Assembly (NCBI GenBank): GCA_013822735.1 | Contig: PNKZ01000008.1 | Coordinates: forward strand, 62,001-126,000 | DNA: 64,000 bases | Direction of reading: 5' to 3' | Source: Pirellula sp. | Lineage (GTDB): Bacteria; Planctomycetota; Planctomycetia; Pirellulales; PNKZ01 | Shown here: piece by piece, positions 1 to 9,211 of the stretch | How positions within the stretch are numbered: position 1 is the first letter of the stretch | How the letters are laid out: each line of letters starts with the position of its first letter | Program-made: the position numbers and the translations under genes | The notes under the pieces: model-generated | The model's database searches: none | Told to the model about the DNA's origin: nothing | What the model saw: only the letters and a program-made list of their open reading frames with translations

Positions 1-1520
1 AGGCTGATCATGTGCCCGAAGGTCGGGGAGAGGTTATCGAAGAACCGCTGGAACGCCTCACGTGGAATGCCTTCCATATCGATGGTGAAGAGCGGCGCAG
101 GCAACCCGAGAAACATTTGCTCGCGGCAGAGTGCGGCATTTTCGTTCGACTCGACGGCGTTGCAATGCACGCGAAGCGACGGATGCGCATCGAGAAACCG
201 CGCGAGAATCTCGGTGTTGACGCACTTGGCGAGCATCCGGAGCTCGAGCGTATGCAAACCTTGCAGCACTTCAAACGCCGCGTCGGCGTTCAGGAACGCT
301 CCCTTCACATAGTAGACGTTCCAAAACAACGTCTCATTCCACGAGACTGCGCCTGCGGTATCCCCCTTGGGTAGAAACATATCCTCGTTGCGACCGATGA
401 CGACGCCGGCAATGACCGAACCGGTGCCGGAGAGGTCTTTCGTGTAGCTGTGGATCACAAAATCCGGCCGTTCCGTCGGCTCGGCGCGCTGCAACGGGCG
501 AAACAAAAACGGCGTGCCGACCGTGGCATCGAGCAAAACGCGCAGCCCACGCTCGTGTGCGGCGCGACAGATGCCCGGAACGTCGAGCACGTAGCCGTGC
601 GGATTGCAGGGGCTCTCAAGATACACGTACGCTTTTCGGCCGGCCGCGAGACGATCGCCATATTGCGCACGCGCCCGATCGTAAGCGGCGAGGAATTCGT
701 CCACGCCGTAGCCGTCGAAGCTGACGACGCCGATGTCGAGGTTTGAACTCTTAGCGTACCAATCGTGGATGAGTTGGTGCGCACCGCCGTAAATGTGCCG
801 GCTGGTGATGAGCACGTCGTCGCGGCCCAGCACGTGGGCCAACACGCCGTCGATGGCCGCCATGCCCGAATTGAAATTCCAAGCGAAGTACTGATCCGTG
901 TAGGGGCCGGCTTCGAGATCGACGATGTGATTCGCCAAGGCGATCGATGTGGGATTTAGCAGCCGCGAATAGATCTCGAGCAGCACCTCTTTGCCTTGGA
1001 ACGCATCTTCGATCCATTCGGCGCAAGCGTAGATGTACGTCGCCGTGCGGGCGATGACCGGCGTGGCGCTGAACAGGGCCGTAACGTTGTCGAAGACGGG
1101 GTAGGGGCCCTTGGCCGCGGTGGTCGCCGAGCCGTACTGCAATTGCTGATAGCTGCGACGCGTCGGATTCTGCAACGTGTCGAGCAGCTTGGCGAGTTGG
1201 AACGAAAGGAACTTCTTGGCGTTGAAGTAGGCGATGCGATCACTTGGGTCGAGCTCGCCGATGGTCTCCATCGTCACGCGCCAAAGCCGTTCGACGTCGG
1301 CCTCGCATTCATAAAGCCTACGGGCAACGGCAGCCAGCGCCGTGCCGTAGTCGCTCGCGGGCTCGATGCCGAAGTGGGCGAGTTGTTCGGCGACCAAGCC
1401 CGGAACGTCGCGGGCGGTGGTCGTCTTGCGACGGGGCGATAGCTTTCGCATGCCGGCCCACGCCGAATGGTGCTCACCGAGTGAATCGTCGTTGCTTGCG
1501 TTGCGTCCTTGATCGCCCAT
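1..1520 (-). CDS. PLP-dependent transferase, Cys/Met metabolism family (3' end outside window)
   Basis: An open frame starts at the ATG at 1520 and runs off the left edge with no stop, giving at least 506 residues. The central part reads as a fold-type I PLP enzyme of the cystathionine gamma-synthase/lyase type: a substrate-side loop FAWNFNSGMAAIDGVLAHVL, then YLESPCNPHGYVLDVPGICR (the ESPTNP region of the family), LLDATVGTP (the PLP-contacting Asp), and HSYTKDLSGTGS with the candidate Schiff-base lysine. A roughly 190-residue N-terminal extension precedes the catalytic domain, longer than in classical trans-sulfuration enzymes. The likely chemistry is beta- or gamma-elimination/replacement on a sulfur amino acid, but the substrate cannot be told from sequence. 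It is transcribed divergently from the gene at 1856. The family call is firm; the exact reaction is not. Confidence 0.8.
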   Translation of the reverse strand, partial: MGDQGRNASNDDSLGEHHSAWAGMRKLSPRRKTTTARDVPGLVAEQLAHFGIEPASDYGTALAAVARRLYECEADVERLWRVTMETIGELDPSDRIAYFNAKKFLSFQLAKLLDTLQNPTRRSYQQLQYGSATTAAKGPYPVFDNVTALFSATPVIARTATYIYACAEWIEDAFQGKEVLLEIYSRLLNPTSIALANHIVDLEAGPYTDQYFAWNFNSGMAAIDGVLAHVLGRDDVLITSRHIYGGAHQLIHDWYAKSSNLDIGVVSFDGYGVDEFLAAYDRARAQYGDRLAAGRKAYVYLESPCNPHGYVLDVPGICRAAHERGLRVLLDATVGTPFLFRPLQRAEPTERPDFVIHSYTKDLSGTGSVIAGVVIGRNEDMFLPKGDTAGAVSWNETLFWNVYYVKGAFLNADAAFEVLQGLHTLELRMLAKCVNTEILARFLDAHPSLRVHCNAVESNENAALCREQMFLGLPAPLFTIDMEGIPREAFQRFFDNLSPTFGHMIS

Positions 1521-1855
1521 CTTGCCGGCACCTCCTGCAAAGCAAGCTGTCGACGGCGGGCGCCGCACAGCTCGCGCTGAACGTTTCGTGACTTCGATCT
1601 ACAATTTCCGTCTTACAATCGGCACGTCTTCGCCGGTTTGCTCATGTTCCGTAACCGGCACGACCGAAATATTCTATCCGTCGGGACCTCCTCGGCGCTT
1701 GCGCGCCCGGGCGGTTCGCGAAGTTTCCCCGTTTCGCTGCGGTTTTGATTGAAATGTCCGTCGGTTTGAGACACTTTCCCGCCCCGTGTCGCGAGCAATC
1801 GCTCGTGCACCGTGAGGCGGATTTGCGAAGACCAACTGCTTCGAGGAGTCGCTCC
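1521..1855. other. Intergenic region between divergent genes
   Basis: This gene-free stretch must carry the promoters of both flanking genes. The plus-strand frame open from 1745 is only an upstream extension of the next gene: a GAGGAG ribosome-binding site and a signal peptide both point to the ATG at 1856. I see no clear sigma-70 box pair, hairpin or repeat. Confidence 0.5.
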
Positions 1856-3781
1856 ATGTCCCCCGCTTTGCGTTTGCGTCCGTTCGGCAAGAAACTCATT
1901 CTCGGTTGTGCGGCCGCCGCGCTGCAAGCGATGTTGTCCGGCGACGCTTGGGCCCAATCGCCGACGGCCGAGCAAGCCCTGCAACTGATGCCGGTGCAGA
2001 AGGACGTCGAATTCGATCGTCCCACGAAGGAAGAAATCGCCAAGTGCACGATCAAGGTCGAAAAGGAAGGGGCCGTCTCGGGTTGGGTCGTCTTTGATCC
2101 GGCCGGGCAAACCATTCGCCGCTTCACCGACACCAACGGCGACAACACGGTCGACCAATGGAGCTACTTCAGTGAAGGGCTCGAAGTCTATCGCGACGTC
2201 GACTCGAACGCCAACGGCAAGGCCGACCAGTTCCGCTGGCTCAACACCGGCGGCACGCGCTGGGCGCTCGACACGAACGAAGACGGCAAAGTCGACGCCT
2301 GGAAGATGATGTCGGCCGAGGAACTGAGCGCCGAGGCGATCGCGGCGATCTCCATGAAGGACGAAGCCCGCTTCGCGCGTCTCTTGGCGACGTCCGAAGA
2401 ATTAAAGTCGCTCGGCTTGGGCGAAACGCAATTGAAAGACCTGGGCGAAAAGGTCGCCTCGGCTCCCAAGCGATTCAGCGGCAAACTGGCCGACGTGGAG
2501 ACGGTAACGCGCGGCAGCGCACGCTGGCTCAACTTCAGCGGCACGCGTCCCTATACGATTCCGGCCGGCACCGGCGGCTCGACGAAAGATATCACCGTCT
2601 ATGAGAACATCGTCACGATGTTTGAAAACGACGGGAAAAACGGGCAATTTCAGATCGGCACGATGATCAAGGTCGGCGACAACTGGCGCTTGATCGACAT
2701 GCCGGAACTGCTCGGCGCCGACGCAAACCAAGTGGCCGGCGGTTACTTCACCGACAAGGCGCGTACGCTGCCTGCGATTTCTGAACGTAACCCCGACGGC
2801 CCCGGAGGTTCGGAGTTAGCGACCGAAGTAGGGAAGATCGACGCGAAGATTCCCGAAGCTAAGACAGCCGAGGCGGTCACAGCGTTGAAGAAGGAACGGA
2901 TCGATTTGATCGAAAGCAAACTCGCTAAGCTCGATGCCGGCGACAAGATGCAATGGACACGGCAGTTCATCGACTCGTGCAGCGAAGCGGCCGAATCGCG
3001 CACCTATCCGGAAGCCATCACCCGGCTCAAGGATTTCGAGAAGAAACTCGCGGCGGACGGCGCCGACAAGGACCTCGTCGCTTATGCACGTTTCCGCGGC
3101 ATGACGACCGACTACATGATTGCTCAAAGTGCGCCGGGGACTGACCCGACGAAGATGCAAGCTGCGTGGCTAGAAAGCCTACGCGCGTTTGTGAAAGACT
3201 TCCCGACTTCGAGCGAAGCCCCGGAGGCGTTGTTGCAACTTGCGATCGACGCGGAGTTCTCCGGCAAGGAGCAAGAGGCCAAGGAACTCTACACGCAAAT
3301 CGTCACGCAATTCCCGAGCGCTCATTCCGCCACGACCGCCAAGGGGGCGGTGACGCGGATCGATTGCGTCGGCAAGGTGCTGCCGCTTACGGGCAAGACG
3401 ATCACCGGCGAGAAATTCGATCTCACGGCCTATCGCGGCAAGACGGTGCTCCTGCACTACTGGGCCACGAATAGCCCGGTGGCCCTGACGGACTTGGCCG
3501 CCTTGAAAGACATTCAAGCAAAGTACGCTCGGGAAAACGTCGTGGTCGTCGGCATCAGCCTCGACGACAAGGCGGAAACCTTGGCCGCGTACCTCAAGCA
3601 AAGCCGGCTGCCGTGGGTCAACTTGCACGAAGAGGGGGGCATGCAAGGGCGCCTCGCTTCGCAGATGGGCATTCTGATCGTGCCGACGATCATGCTCGTC
3701 GACAAGGACGGCAAGGTGGTCCATCGCGGCTTGCACATCACGGAAGTCGATCGCGAAGTCGGCACGCTCGTGCGAAAGTAA
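1856..3781 (+). CDS. Secreted thioredoxin-fold protein with Ca-loop-like repeats and no CXXC
   Basis: 641 residues from the ATG at 1856, preceded by GAGGAG. Residues 1-34 form a signal peptide ending AWAQ, so the protein is exported. At about residues 92-101, 114-124 and 139-147 lie three Asp/Asn-rich loops (DTNGDNTVDQW, DVDSNANGKADQF, DTNEDGKVDAW) resembling EF-hand or thrombospondin type-3 calcium loops. A helical middle region with TPR-like stretches follows. The last ~140 residues are a TlpA/redoxin-type thioredoxin fold with the typical GKTVLLHYWAT strand and the cis-proline motif IVPTIMLVDKDGKVV. The active-site position reads WATNSPVALTD, where redox-active members have WCxxC, so both catalytic cysteines are absent. 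The domain is therefore probably a non-redox binding module. A strong terminator follows the stop. Confidence 0.8.
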   Translation: MSPALRLRPFGKKLILGCAAAALQAMLSGDAWAQSPTAEQALQLMPVQKDVEFDRPTKEEIAKCTIKVEKEGAVSGWVVFDPAGQTIRRFTDTNGDNTVDQWSYFSEGLEVYRDVDSNANGKADQFRWLNTGGTRWALDTNEDGKVDAWKMMSAEELSAEAIAAISMKDEARFARLLATSEELKSLGLGETQLKDLGEKVASAPKRFSGKLADVETVTRGSARWLNFSGTRPYTIPAGTGGSTKDITVYENIVTMFENDGKNGQFQIGTMIKVGDNWRLIDMPELLGADANQVAGGYFTDKARTLPAISERNPDGPGGSELATEVGKIDAKIPEAKTAEAVTALKKERIDLIESKLAKLDAGDKMQWTRQFIDSCSEAAESRTYPEAITRLKDFEKKLAADGADKDLVAYARFRGMTTDYMIAQSAPGTDPTKMQAAWLESLRAFVKDFPTSSEAPEALLQLAIDAEFSGKEQEAKELYTQIVTQFPSAHSATTAKGAVTRIDCVGKVLPLTGKTITGEKFDLTAYRGKTVLLHYWATNSPVALTDLAALKDIQAKYARENVVVVGISLDDKAETLAAYLKQSRLPWVNLHEEGGMQGRLASQMGILIVPTIMLVDKDGKVVHRGLHITEVDREVGTLVRK

Positions 3782-3816
3782 CTCTCGAGCCTTGCTGAAC
3801 CGTGAATGACGCTCAT

Positions 3817-3854
3817 GCCGGCACGCGACGATCCCTGTCGCGTGCCGGCTTTTT
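3817..3854 (+). terminator. Rho-independent terminator
   Basis: A perfect 13-bp stem (GCCGGCACGCGAC at 3817-3829 pairing with 3837-3849), a 7-nt loop and a following TTTTT. It lies 36 bp after the stop of the thioredoxin-fold gene and should end that transcript. Confidence 0.9.
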
Positions 3855-4002
3855 GCTGCGCGGCGCGGCGGTTTGCCACAATTGGGCCGCTGCCGGCCTG
3901 AAGCATTTCTGAATCGACCTGCCTGCGAGAACCGAATACGTGTATAAGTTCGCCGCCGCTTATAAGCGCACGCTGTTGCGCGCCATTAGGTTCCCTTGAT
4001 CG

Positions 4003-4272
4003 ATGCAAATCTTCTCTCCCAACTCCGTGAGAGTTTGCCTCGTCATCTTGCAGATTCTCGCCGTGGCGGGGGTCTGGATGATGCGAGTGGGCGAGCGCAC
4101 GTCGATGGCCCATTCGCTTCGCGGCTTCTTCATTCTCAGCATGCTGTTGCTGAGCATCGTTACGGTCTTGTCGCTGATCACCGTGCCCGGCTCCGGCATG
4201 AGCTCGGGCATCGTGCTGGCAGTGATTACCGTGCTGGCGGTCATCGATTGCCGAAACACGGCGCGTCGTTAG
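4003..4272 (+). CDS. Small hydrophobic membrane protein
   Basis: 89 residues with about three hydrophobic segments (near 9-27, 40-60 and 66-84), separated by a short charged loop RVGERTSMAHS and ending in a basic tail NTARR. That predicts a small integral membrane protein. No recognisable domain. There is no convincing Shine-Dalgarno sequence before the ATG. It stands alone between the upstream terminator and the BON-domain gene. It is called because its hydrophobic pattern is coherent and its codon use resembles the neighbours; the function is unknown. Confidence 0.55.
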   Translation: MQIFSPNSVRVCLVILQILAVAGVWMMRVGERTSMAHSLRGFFILSMLLLSIVTVLSLITVPGSGMSSGIVLAVITVLAVIDCRNTARR

Positions 4273-4572
4273 TCGTTCGCAAATCTGCGACGACGCGCCC
4301 CGCATTCGTTGCCGGCAGTCAAATCCGTCAAAATCGAAAAAAAGCCTACCTTCGATTCCGTTGCCGGCCGAAACCTATACGTAGGTGGTAGCGATAGGCG
4401 GACGTTCTCCGTCGGACTTTCGCCGCCGCCGAGCAGGCCAACAGCAAGGATGCTGCACAGTTCGACGTTTCCGGCCCGTAACGGAACGAAACGCTTCGCC
4501 GCAAGTGCGAAGCCGTTCGTCAGTCGCTGTGAGCGAGCGAAATACGTCTTAGTCCATGGAAGGGGGATTTCG

Positions 4573-5394
4573 ATGACGCGACGGTTCTTTTTCGGTTCGG
4601 TGATGCTTGCCATCGCCGCTCTGATGCCGACCTGGGCGCTGGGTTCCGATCAGGAGACCGCGCAAGGTATCGCCGACGCCATCCGCCAAAGCGGAAGGTT
4701 GAAGGATTACAGCATCGGTGTGAAGTATGAAGACGGCACGGCGACCCTGATGGGGCGCGTCGCCAACGATCAACAATCGCAAACCGCCGTGGAAATGGCG
4801 GAAAAGCTCCCGGGCGTCACGGCCGTCGTGAACAACCTGGAAGTGAAAGCGACGGCGAAGAAAGATTTCGCCGTCGAACCGACGGCCCACACCAACGGCT
4901 CGGCCCGTCGTACGACGAGCCGTGACGATCTGGCCTTCGGCGGTACGAACGTCGTAGCTCCGGCGCCTGTCGCGCAACCTGCGATGCAGCAAGCCGCTCC
5001 GGCCGGCCGCCCCGTTTCCTACAACGCGGGCATCGGTCATCACCATGGTCGTGCCGCCAATGCCGGCGGATACGCCTCGGGTGAAGTCATGAGCTCGTCG
5101 GGCTACAACACCGGCGCTCCGATCCCCGTCGGCGCCTCGACGCAAGGTGGCGGTCAACGCGTCGCCTACGATCAGCCGAACATGCCGTGCTACGCTTGGC
5201 CGAGCTATGCGGCTCATCCGAACTACGGTGCCGTGTCCTATCCGACGCAGTACTCCGCTTCGGCTTGGCCGTACATCGGTCCGTTCTATCCGTACCCGCA
5301 AGTTCCGCTCGGCTGGCGGAAGGTGACGATGGAATGGAAAGACGGCTGGTGGTGGCTCGACTTCAACGACACCTGCCGGCACTTCCGTCGGTAA
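4573..5394 (+). CDS. BON-domain envelope protein
   Basis: 273 residues from the ATG at 4573, which has an AAGGGGG ribosome-binding site; the frame is open further upstream (from 4309) but only this start yields a signal peptide. Residues 1-24 are the signal. Residues ~25-95 form a BON domain: QGIADAIRQSGRLKDYSIGV, then the strand pair ending GTATLMGRVAND, then VEMAEKLPGVTAVVNNLEV. BON domains occur in periplasmic proteins that bind membranes or other envelope parts. The middle is low-complexity and rich in Ala, Pro, Gly and His. The C-terminus is aromatic (WPYIGPFYPYPQVPLGW, then MEWKDGWWWLDFNDTC), which suggests surface or outer-membrane attachment. A terminator follows at 5450. Confidence 0.8.
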   Translation: MTRRFFFGSVMLAIAALMPTWALGSDQETAQGIADAIRQSGRLKDYSIGVKYEDGTATLMGRVANDQQSQTAVEMAEKLPGVTAVVNNLEVKATAKKDFAVEPTAHTNGSARRTTSRDDLAFGGTNVVAPAPVAQPAMQQAAPAGRPVSYNAGIGHHHGRAANAGGYASGEVMSSSGYNTGAPIPVGASTQGGGQRVAYDQPNMPCYAWPSYAAHPNYGAVSYPTQYSASAWPYIGPFYPYPQVPLGWRKVTMEWKDGWWWLDFNDTCRHFRR

Positions 5395-5449
5395 GCATCG
5401 TCGGGCGTAGTCGACTCCCGCCCGACGGTTCGGCTGTGAAACCTGCTCA

Positions 5450-5486
5450 AACCCTTGCGATGCTCACGCGTCGCAAGGGTTTTTTC
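5450..5486 (+). terminator. Rho-independent terminator
   Basis: An 11-bp perfect stem (AACCCTTGCGA at 5450-5460 with 5471-5481), a 10-nt loop and a T-run. It ends the BON-domain transcript. A shorter dyad (TCGGGCG/CGCCCGA, about 5401-5423) lies just before it. The remaining ~230 bp before the next gene show nothing else clear. Confidence 0.85.
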
Positions 5487-5718
5487 GTTTGCGGATTGCA
5501 ACAACCGCATTCGTCGCCGGCGATGTCGACGCCGGCAGACCCAACAATCCGATTTGCCGGAATGCGCGCAAAAATCCGCAAGTTCGTCACAGATTCTCAC
5601 GATAACTACTTTCGGATCGGCGAAAGCTTCCGGCGCTCGGCTCGTAGTTGCGAGCACGTCGCCAACTTTAACCCCTCGCTCTCGCCGAGCCCTCGAACTT
5701 GCAAAGGGAATTCTCACG

Positions 5719-6309
5719 ATGAAGAAGACCTCGTCCCTCTTCGCCATCTGCTTGGCCGCGCTGGGCATCGCAGGCTCGACGGGCTGCATGTTTCCGCTCA
5801 ACACCGCCACCATGCCTTCGCTGGTGTTGCCGTGGCCGGTGCCGGTCTCGCCGTATCACCAAGACCGCATGGAAGACGCCTACTGGAACAAGGAACGGTA
5901 CGAACGCGTACCGATTCTCGGACCGGTGACCTCCGGCGGCGTGCCGAAGGCTCTCGATCCGCCGACGCCCGACGAAGTGATGCGGGGCCTCGAGAAGGCC
6001 AACAGCGTCGAAGGGGGCGTGCCGATGTTGTGGGAACGTCAACGCAACAACGTCCGGATGATCATCGAGCCAATCGCCGACTACATCGATCCGCCGCGCG
6101 TCTATCCGATGATCGGCCCGGCCCAGCTGCACCACGCTCACTACAAGTGCACGATCTACTATTCGGAAGTCACGCGAGTCGGCTGGCCGATCCCGTACAC
6201 GACGACCGATGAAGATTCACGGGAAGTCATCTACATCGACCATAACCACCTCCACATGGTGGGAACCGATTGCGATCCGTCGTCGGGAGCCGCTCCCCAC
6301 GCACACTAA
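5719..6309 (+). CDS. Predicted lipoprotein of unknown function
   Basis: 196 residues from the ATG at 5719, preceded by AAAGGGAA. The N-terminus MKKTSSLFAICLAALGIAGS is a lipoprotein signal peptide followed by TGC, so the acylated cysteine would be residue 23. The mature part is rich in Pro and Tyr and has no repeat or domain I can name. Notable pieces are YHQDRMEDAYWNKERYERVP and a His-rich C-terminus (YIDHNHLHMVG, then PHAH). It is probably anchored in the envelope. The frame is open upstream but that part lacks coding character. Confidence 0.65.
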   Translation: MKKTSSLFAICLAALGIAGSTGCMFPLNTATMPSLVLPWPVPVSPYHQDRMEDAYWNKERYERVPILGPVTSGGVPKALDPPTPDEVMRGLEKANSVEGGVPMLWERQRNNVRMIIEPIADYIDPPRVYPMIGPAQLHHAHYKCTIYYSEVTRVGWPIPYTTTDEDSREVIYIDHNHLHMVGTDCDPSSGAAPHAH

Positions 6310-6354
6310 CTCAAAGCCGCAGGCCGTTGGCGTCGTCTCCGCCCGAGACGCGCC

Positions 6355-8280
6355 ATGGCCGGCGGCCGGACGGTTGACATGACCGCACATCTACGAAGTA
6401 CCAAGATCGCCGCGATTCTCGTCGCGGCGATTTGCTGCGCAGACGGCGGGCTCCTCGCCGTCGAACCGCAAGCCGAAGCCGCCGCGCCCACAGCCGAAGC
6501 GACGACAAACCAAACGGCGGCCACCGCTGCCGCAAACGCCGCCGAGTTTTACCAGGCCGGCGCCGAACACTTTCGCGCCGGGCGTTGGGCCGAAGCCGTT
6601 GCGGACTTCCGCAGCCTGCTCAAGGCCGCTCCCGAGCATCCGTTGGCCGGCTCCGCACGCTTCTACTTGGCGGAATCGCTGGTTCACACCGGCGAGCACG
6701 CCGCCGCGGCCGATGCTTGGCTGGAGTTTCTCTCTACGAAGCACGAAGCCGAACTTACGCCTGCTGCGCGATTTCGGGCCGGAGAGTGTTGCTACCTAGC
6801 CGGCCGTCGCGAAGATGCACGGCGCGAACTGACGCAGTTTCTTCACGACTATCCCAGCGCTCCGACGCTCCCGCGCGTGCTGCTCTATCTCGGCAACATC
6901 GCCGCGGCCGAGGGCGAGTTCTCTGCCGCAGTCGGCTACTTCGGTCGCTCGACGGCCGAGTTCCCCGACGATGAGGCCTTTCCGCAAGCCGTGCTCGGCC
7001 ATGCTCAAGCCTTGCTGCGCGACGGCGAATTTCGGGCGGCCTGGAGCGTGATCCGCTCACTCTACGAACTTCCCGAGCCGTGCGCCGAGTTTGTCGATGT
7101 CGCTTGGATCGCTTGCGAAGCACTCGAACGATTGGGACGCGATGCCGATGCCCATGCCGCCGCTCAACGCTTCCTCGCCGAATGCGCATCCGACGATCCG
7201 CGCGTTTTCGAAGCGCTGCTACTGTCTGCCCGATTGCTCGAGCGCCTCTCCAAGCTCGAAGAAGCCGCGGCGACCTACCAAAAGCTCGTCGACACCTTCC
7301 CCGATCATCAGCGGCGTGACGTGCCGCTCTACGAACGTGCCTGGATCCTTCAGCAACTCGGTCGCGAGTCCGACGCCATCGCAATGTTCGAAACGCTGGC
7401 CAAGGATTGCCCGAAAAGTGCGTTGCGAGCCGACGCCCTTTATCGCTTGGCCGAGCACGATCTCGCGAACGACCGCGCGACGGAAGCCTCGGATCGATTG
7501 AGTGATGCTGCAGCTCATGCCGGCGAAGATTTGCTTCCGCACGTGTTGCTCCTGCAAGCGCGCACCGCGCTGACGTTGCAACAAGCCCCGGCGGCCGAAG
7601 CGGCTCTCCTGGAACTCACCACAAAGTTCCCGCAGCACGAACTCGCGCAACAAACGGGCTTCTGGTCGGCCGAAATCGCCTTCCAAGCCGGCCGCTGGGA
7701 CGATGCGGCCGACGAATTTGCCGCGATCCTGCAATCGCCCGACGCCGCCGGCGAAACCTGGTTCGCGACAGCCAAGCTTCGCCGTGTGGAAGCCCTCTGC
7801 GAAGCCGGCCGTTGGGTCGATGCCTTGGCCGCGGTGGAGGAGGCCCGTCGCAATCATCACGCCGACTACGAACTCGAATTCCTCGCCGCTCGGGCCCACA
7901 CGGCGCGGGCCGAACTGCAAGAAGCCCGCGCCTCGTACGCCCGCGTGTTGAAAGACGCTCAGGCGCGCGACACGGAAACAGCCGCGATGGCTCAGTTCCT
8001 CACGGCGGAAACCTACTTCCATCAACGCGATTACGAAGCCGCACTGCGCGAGTACCGACGCTGCGACGCCGAGCACAAGCAGCCCGCTTGGCAGGCCGCG
8101 GCAATGCTGCAAGCCGGCAAGTGCCAGGAACATCTCGGACGTTGGGCCGAGGCTCGCGGCTGCTACGAAGAGCTAATCGCCCGTTACGCGACCTCGCCGT
8201 ATGTGGCCGACGCTCGCTTGCGACGCGATGCGGTATTGAAGCAAGCCGACACCGCGGCCCCCGCGGTACAAAGGAAATAG
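6355..8280 (+). CDS. Secreted tetratricopeptide-repeat protein (YbgF-like position)
   Basis: 641 residues; an alternative start is the ATG at 6379. A short N-terminal hydrophobic segment (IAAILVAAICCADGGLLA) acts as signal peptide or anchor. From about residue 60 to the end there are many TPR-type helix pairs, e.g. AAEFYQAGAEHFRAGRWAEA, then FYLAESLVHTGEHAAAADAW, LYLGNIAAAEGEFSAAVGYF and MLQAGKCQEHLGRWAEARGC. TPR arrays scaffold protein complexes. The stop lies 3 bp before the ExbB/TolQ start, so this is the first gene of a four-gene operon. Its role next to a proton-channel pair is reminiscent of YbgF/CpoB in Tol systems, which is an inference from position and repeat type only. Confidence 0.8.
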   Translation: MAGGRTVDMTAHLRSTKIAAILVAAICCADGGLLAVEPQAEAAAPTAEATTNQTAATAAANAAEFYQAGAEHFRAGRWAEAVADFRSLLKAAPEHPLAGSARFYLAESLVHTGEHAAAADAWLEFLSTKHEAELTPAARFRAGECCYLAGRREDARRELTQFLHDYPSAPTLPRVLLYLGNIAAAEGEFSAAVGYFGRSTAEFPDDEAFPQAVLGHAQALLRDGEFRAAWSVIRSLYELPEPCAEFVDVAWIACEALERLGRDADAHAAAQRFLAECASDDPRVFEALLLSARLLERLSKLEEAAATYQKLVDTFPDHQRRDVPLYERAWILQQLGRESDAIAMFETLAKDCPKSALRADALYRLAEHDLANDRATEASDRLSDAAAHAGEDLLPHVLLLQARTALTLQQAPAAEAALLELTTKFPQHELAQQTGFWSAEIAFQAGRWDDAADEFAAILQSPDAAGETWFATAKLRRVEALCEAGRWVDALAAVEEARRNHHADYELEFLAARAHTARAELQEARASYARVLKDAQARDTETAAMAQFLTAETYFHQRDYEAALREYRRCDAEHKQPAWQAAAMLQAGKCQEHLGRWAEARGCYEELIARYATSPYVADARLRRDAVLKQADTAAPAVQRK

Positions 8281-8283
8281 AGC

Positions 8284-9156
8284 ATGTCGTTCGAAAAAGC
8301 ACCACCGGCACAACGTCGTGCTGAGCAAAGTCGACGTCGCGAGCGTCTGCGCCGTTCGGCATTTGCCGGCGTCGTCACGCTGTTGCTGGGTCTCGTCGCC
8401 ACAAGTATGGCGATGGCGCAAGGTGCGGCTCCCGTCGCCGAAGCCGCAGCCGCCGCCGCCGGCGAACAGATGCCCGAGATCCCGTCGAAAAACCTCTGGC
8501 AGATCATTTGGGCCGGCGGCGTGCTGATGCTTCCCATCGGTTTCTGCTCGGTGCTGACCAGCATTTTCATGTTCGAGCGGCTGCTCACGCTGCGCCGCGG
8601 CCGCGTGGCGCCGGGACCGTTTGTGAAACGGTTCCTGCATCAACTTCGGGAAGGTCAACTCGATCGCGACAAGGCGCTCCGCCTCTGCGAAGAGAACGGC
8701 AGTCCGGTGGCGACCGTTTTCGGCGCGGCGGTCCGCAAGTGGGGCCGTCCGGCCGTGGAAGTGGAGCAGGCCGTGCTCGATGAAGGAGAACGGACGGTCA
8801 ACTCGTTGCGGCGTTATCTGCGCGTGTTCAACGGCGTCGCCACGATCAGCCCGCTGCTGGGCCTGCTCGGCACGGTGTTCGGCATGATCCGTGCCTTCAA
8901 CGAGATTTCCAGCAGCAATGCGATGGGCCGGCCCGAGCTGCTGGCCGGCGGCATCAGCGAAGCCCTCATCACCACGGCGGCCGGCCTCACGGTCGCCATT
9001 CCGGCTTTGTCGCTCTATCTGTATTTCGTCAGCCGGGTCGACCAGCTCATCATCGAGATCGACGCCCTCGGCCAAGAACTCGTCCGCATCGTCTCGGCCG
9101 AAGGCCTCAGCGAAATGCCGACCCGCCGCCGCACCAGCAGCAAAGAAGCAGCGTAG
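8284..9156 (+). CDS. ExbB/TolQ/MotA-family proton channel
   Basis: 290 residues. A basic N-terminus and a first hydrophobic segment (about 26-46, ending AMAQ, possibly a cleaved signal) are followed by an Ala-rich linker and the three-helix ExbB/TolQ core: TM1 near 72-95 (IIWAGGVLMLPIGFCSVLT), a cytoplasmic domain, TM2 at the family hallmark TISPLLGLLGTVFGMIRAF (about 180-200) and TM3 near 225-250 (ALITTAAGLTVAIPALSLYL). With ExbD it forms a channel that uses proton-motive force to do work in the periplasm. It starts 3 bp after the TPR gene stop. Confidence 0.92.
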   Translation: MSFEKAPPAQRRAEQSRRRERLRRSAFAGVVTLLLGLVATSMAMAQGAAPVAEAAAAAAGEQMPEIPSKNLWQIIWAGGVLMLPIGFCSVLTSIFMFERLLTLRRGRVAPGPFVKRFLHQLREGQLDRDKALRLCEENGSPVATVFGAAVRKWGRPAVEVEQAVLDEGERTVNSLRRYLRVFNGVATISPLLGLLGTVFGMIRAFNEISSSNAMGRPELLAGGISEALITTAAGLTVAIPALSLYLYFVSRVDQLIIEIDALGQELVRIVSAEGLSEMPTRRRTSSKEAA

Positions 9157-9173
9157 GTTCTGCGTTGTTTCTC

Positions 9174-9203
9174 ATTCAGCATTCAGCACTCCGCATTCAG
9201 CAT
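9174..9203. repeat. ATTCAGCA-type spacer repeat
   Basis: The 55 bp between the ExbB and ExbD genes are filled by near-tandem 8-mers of the type ATTCAGCA/CTCCGCA. The same word, on the other strand, recurs at 11831-11865 after the operon. It interrupts an otherwise tightly packed operon. Confidence 0.75.
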
Positions 9204-9211
9204 TTCGTCCC

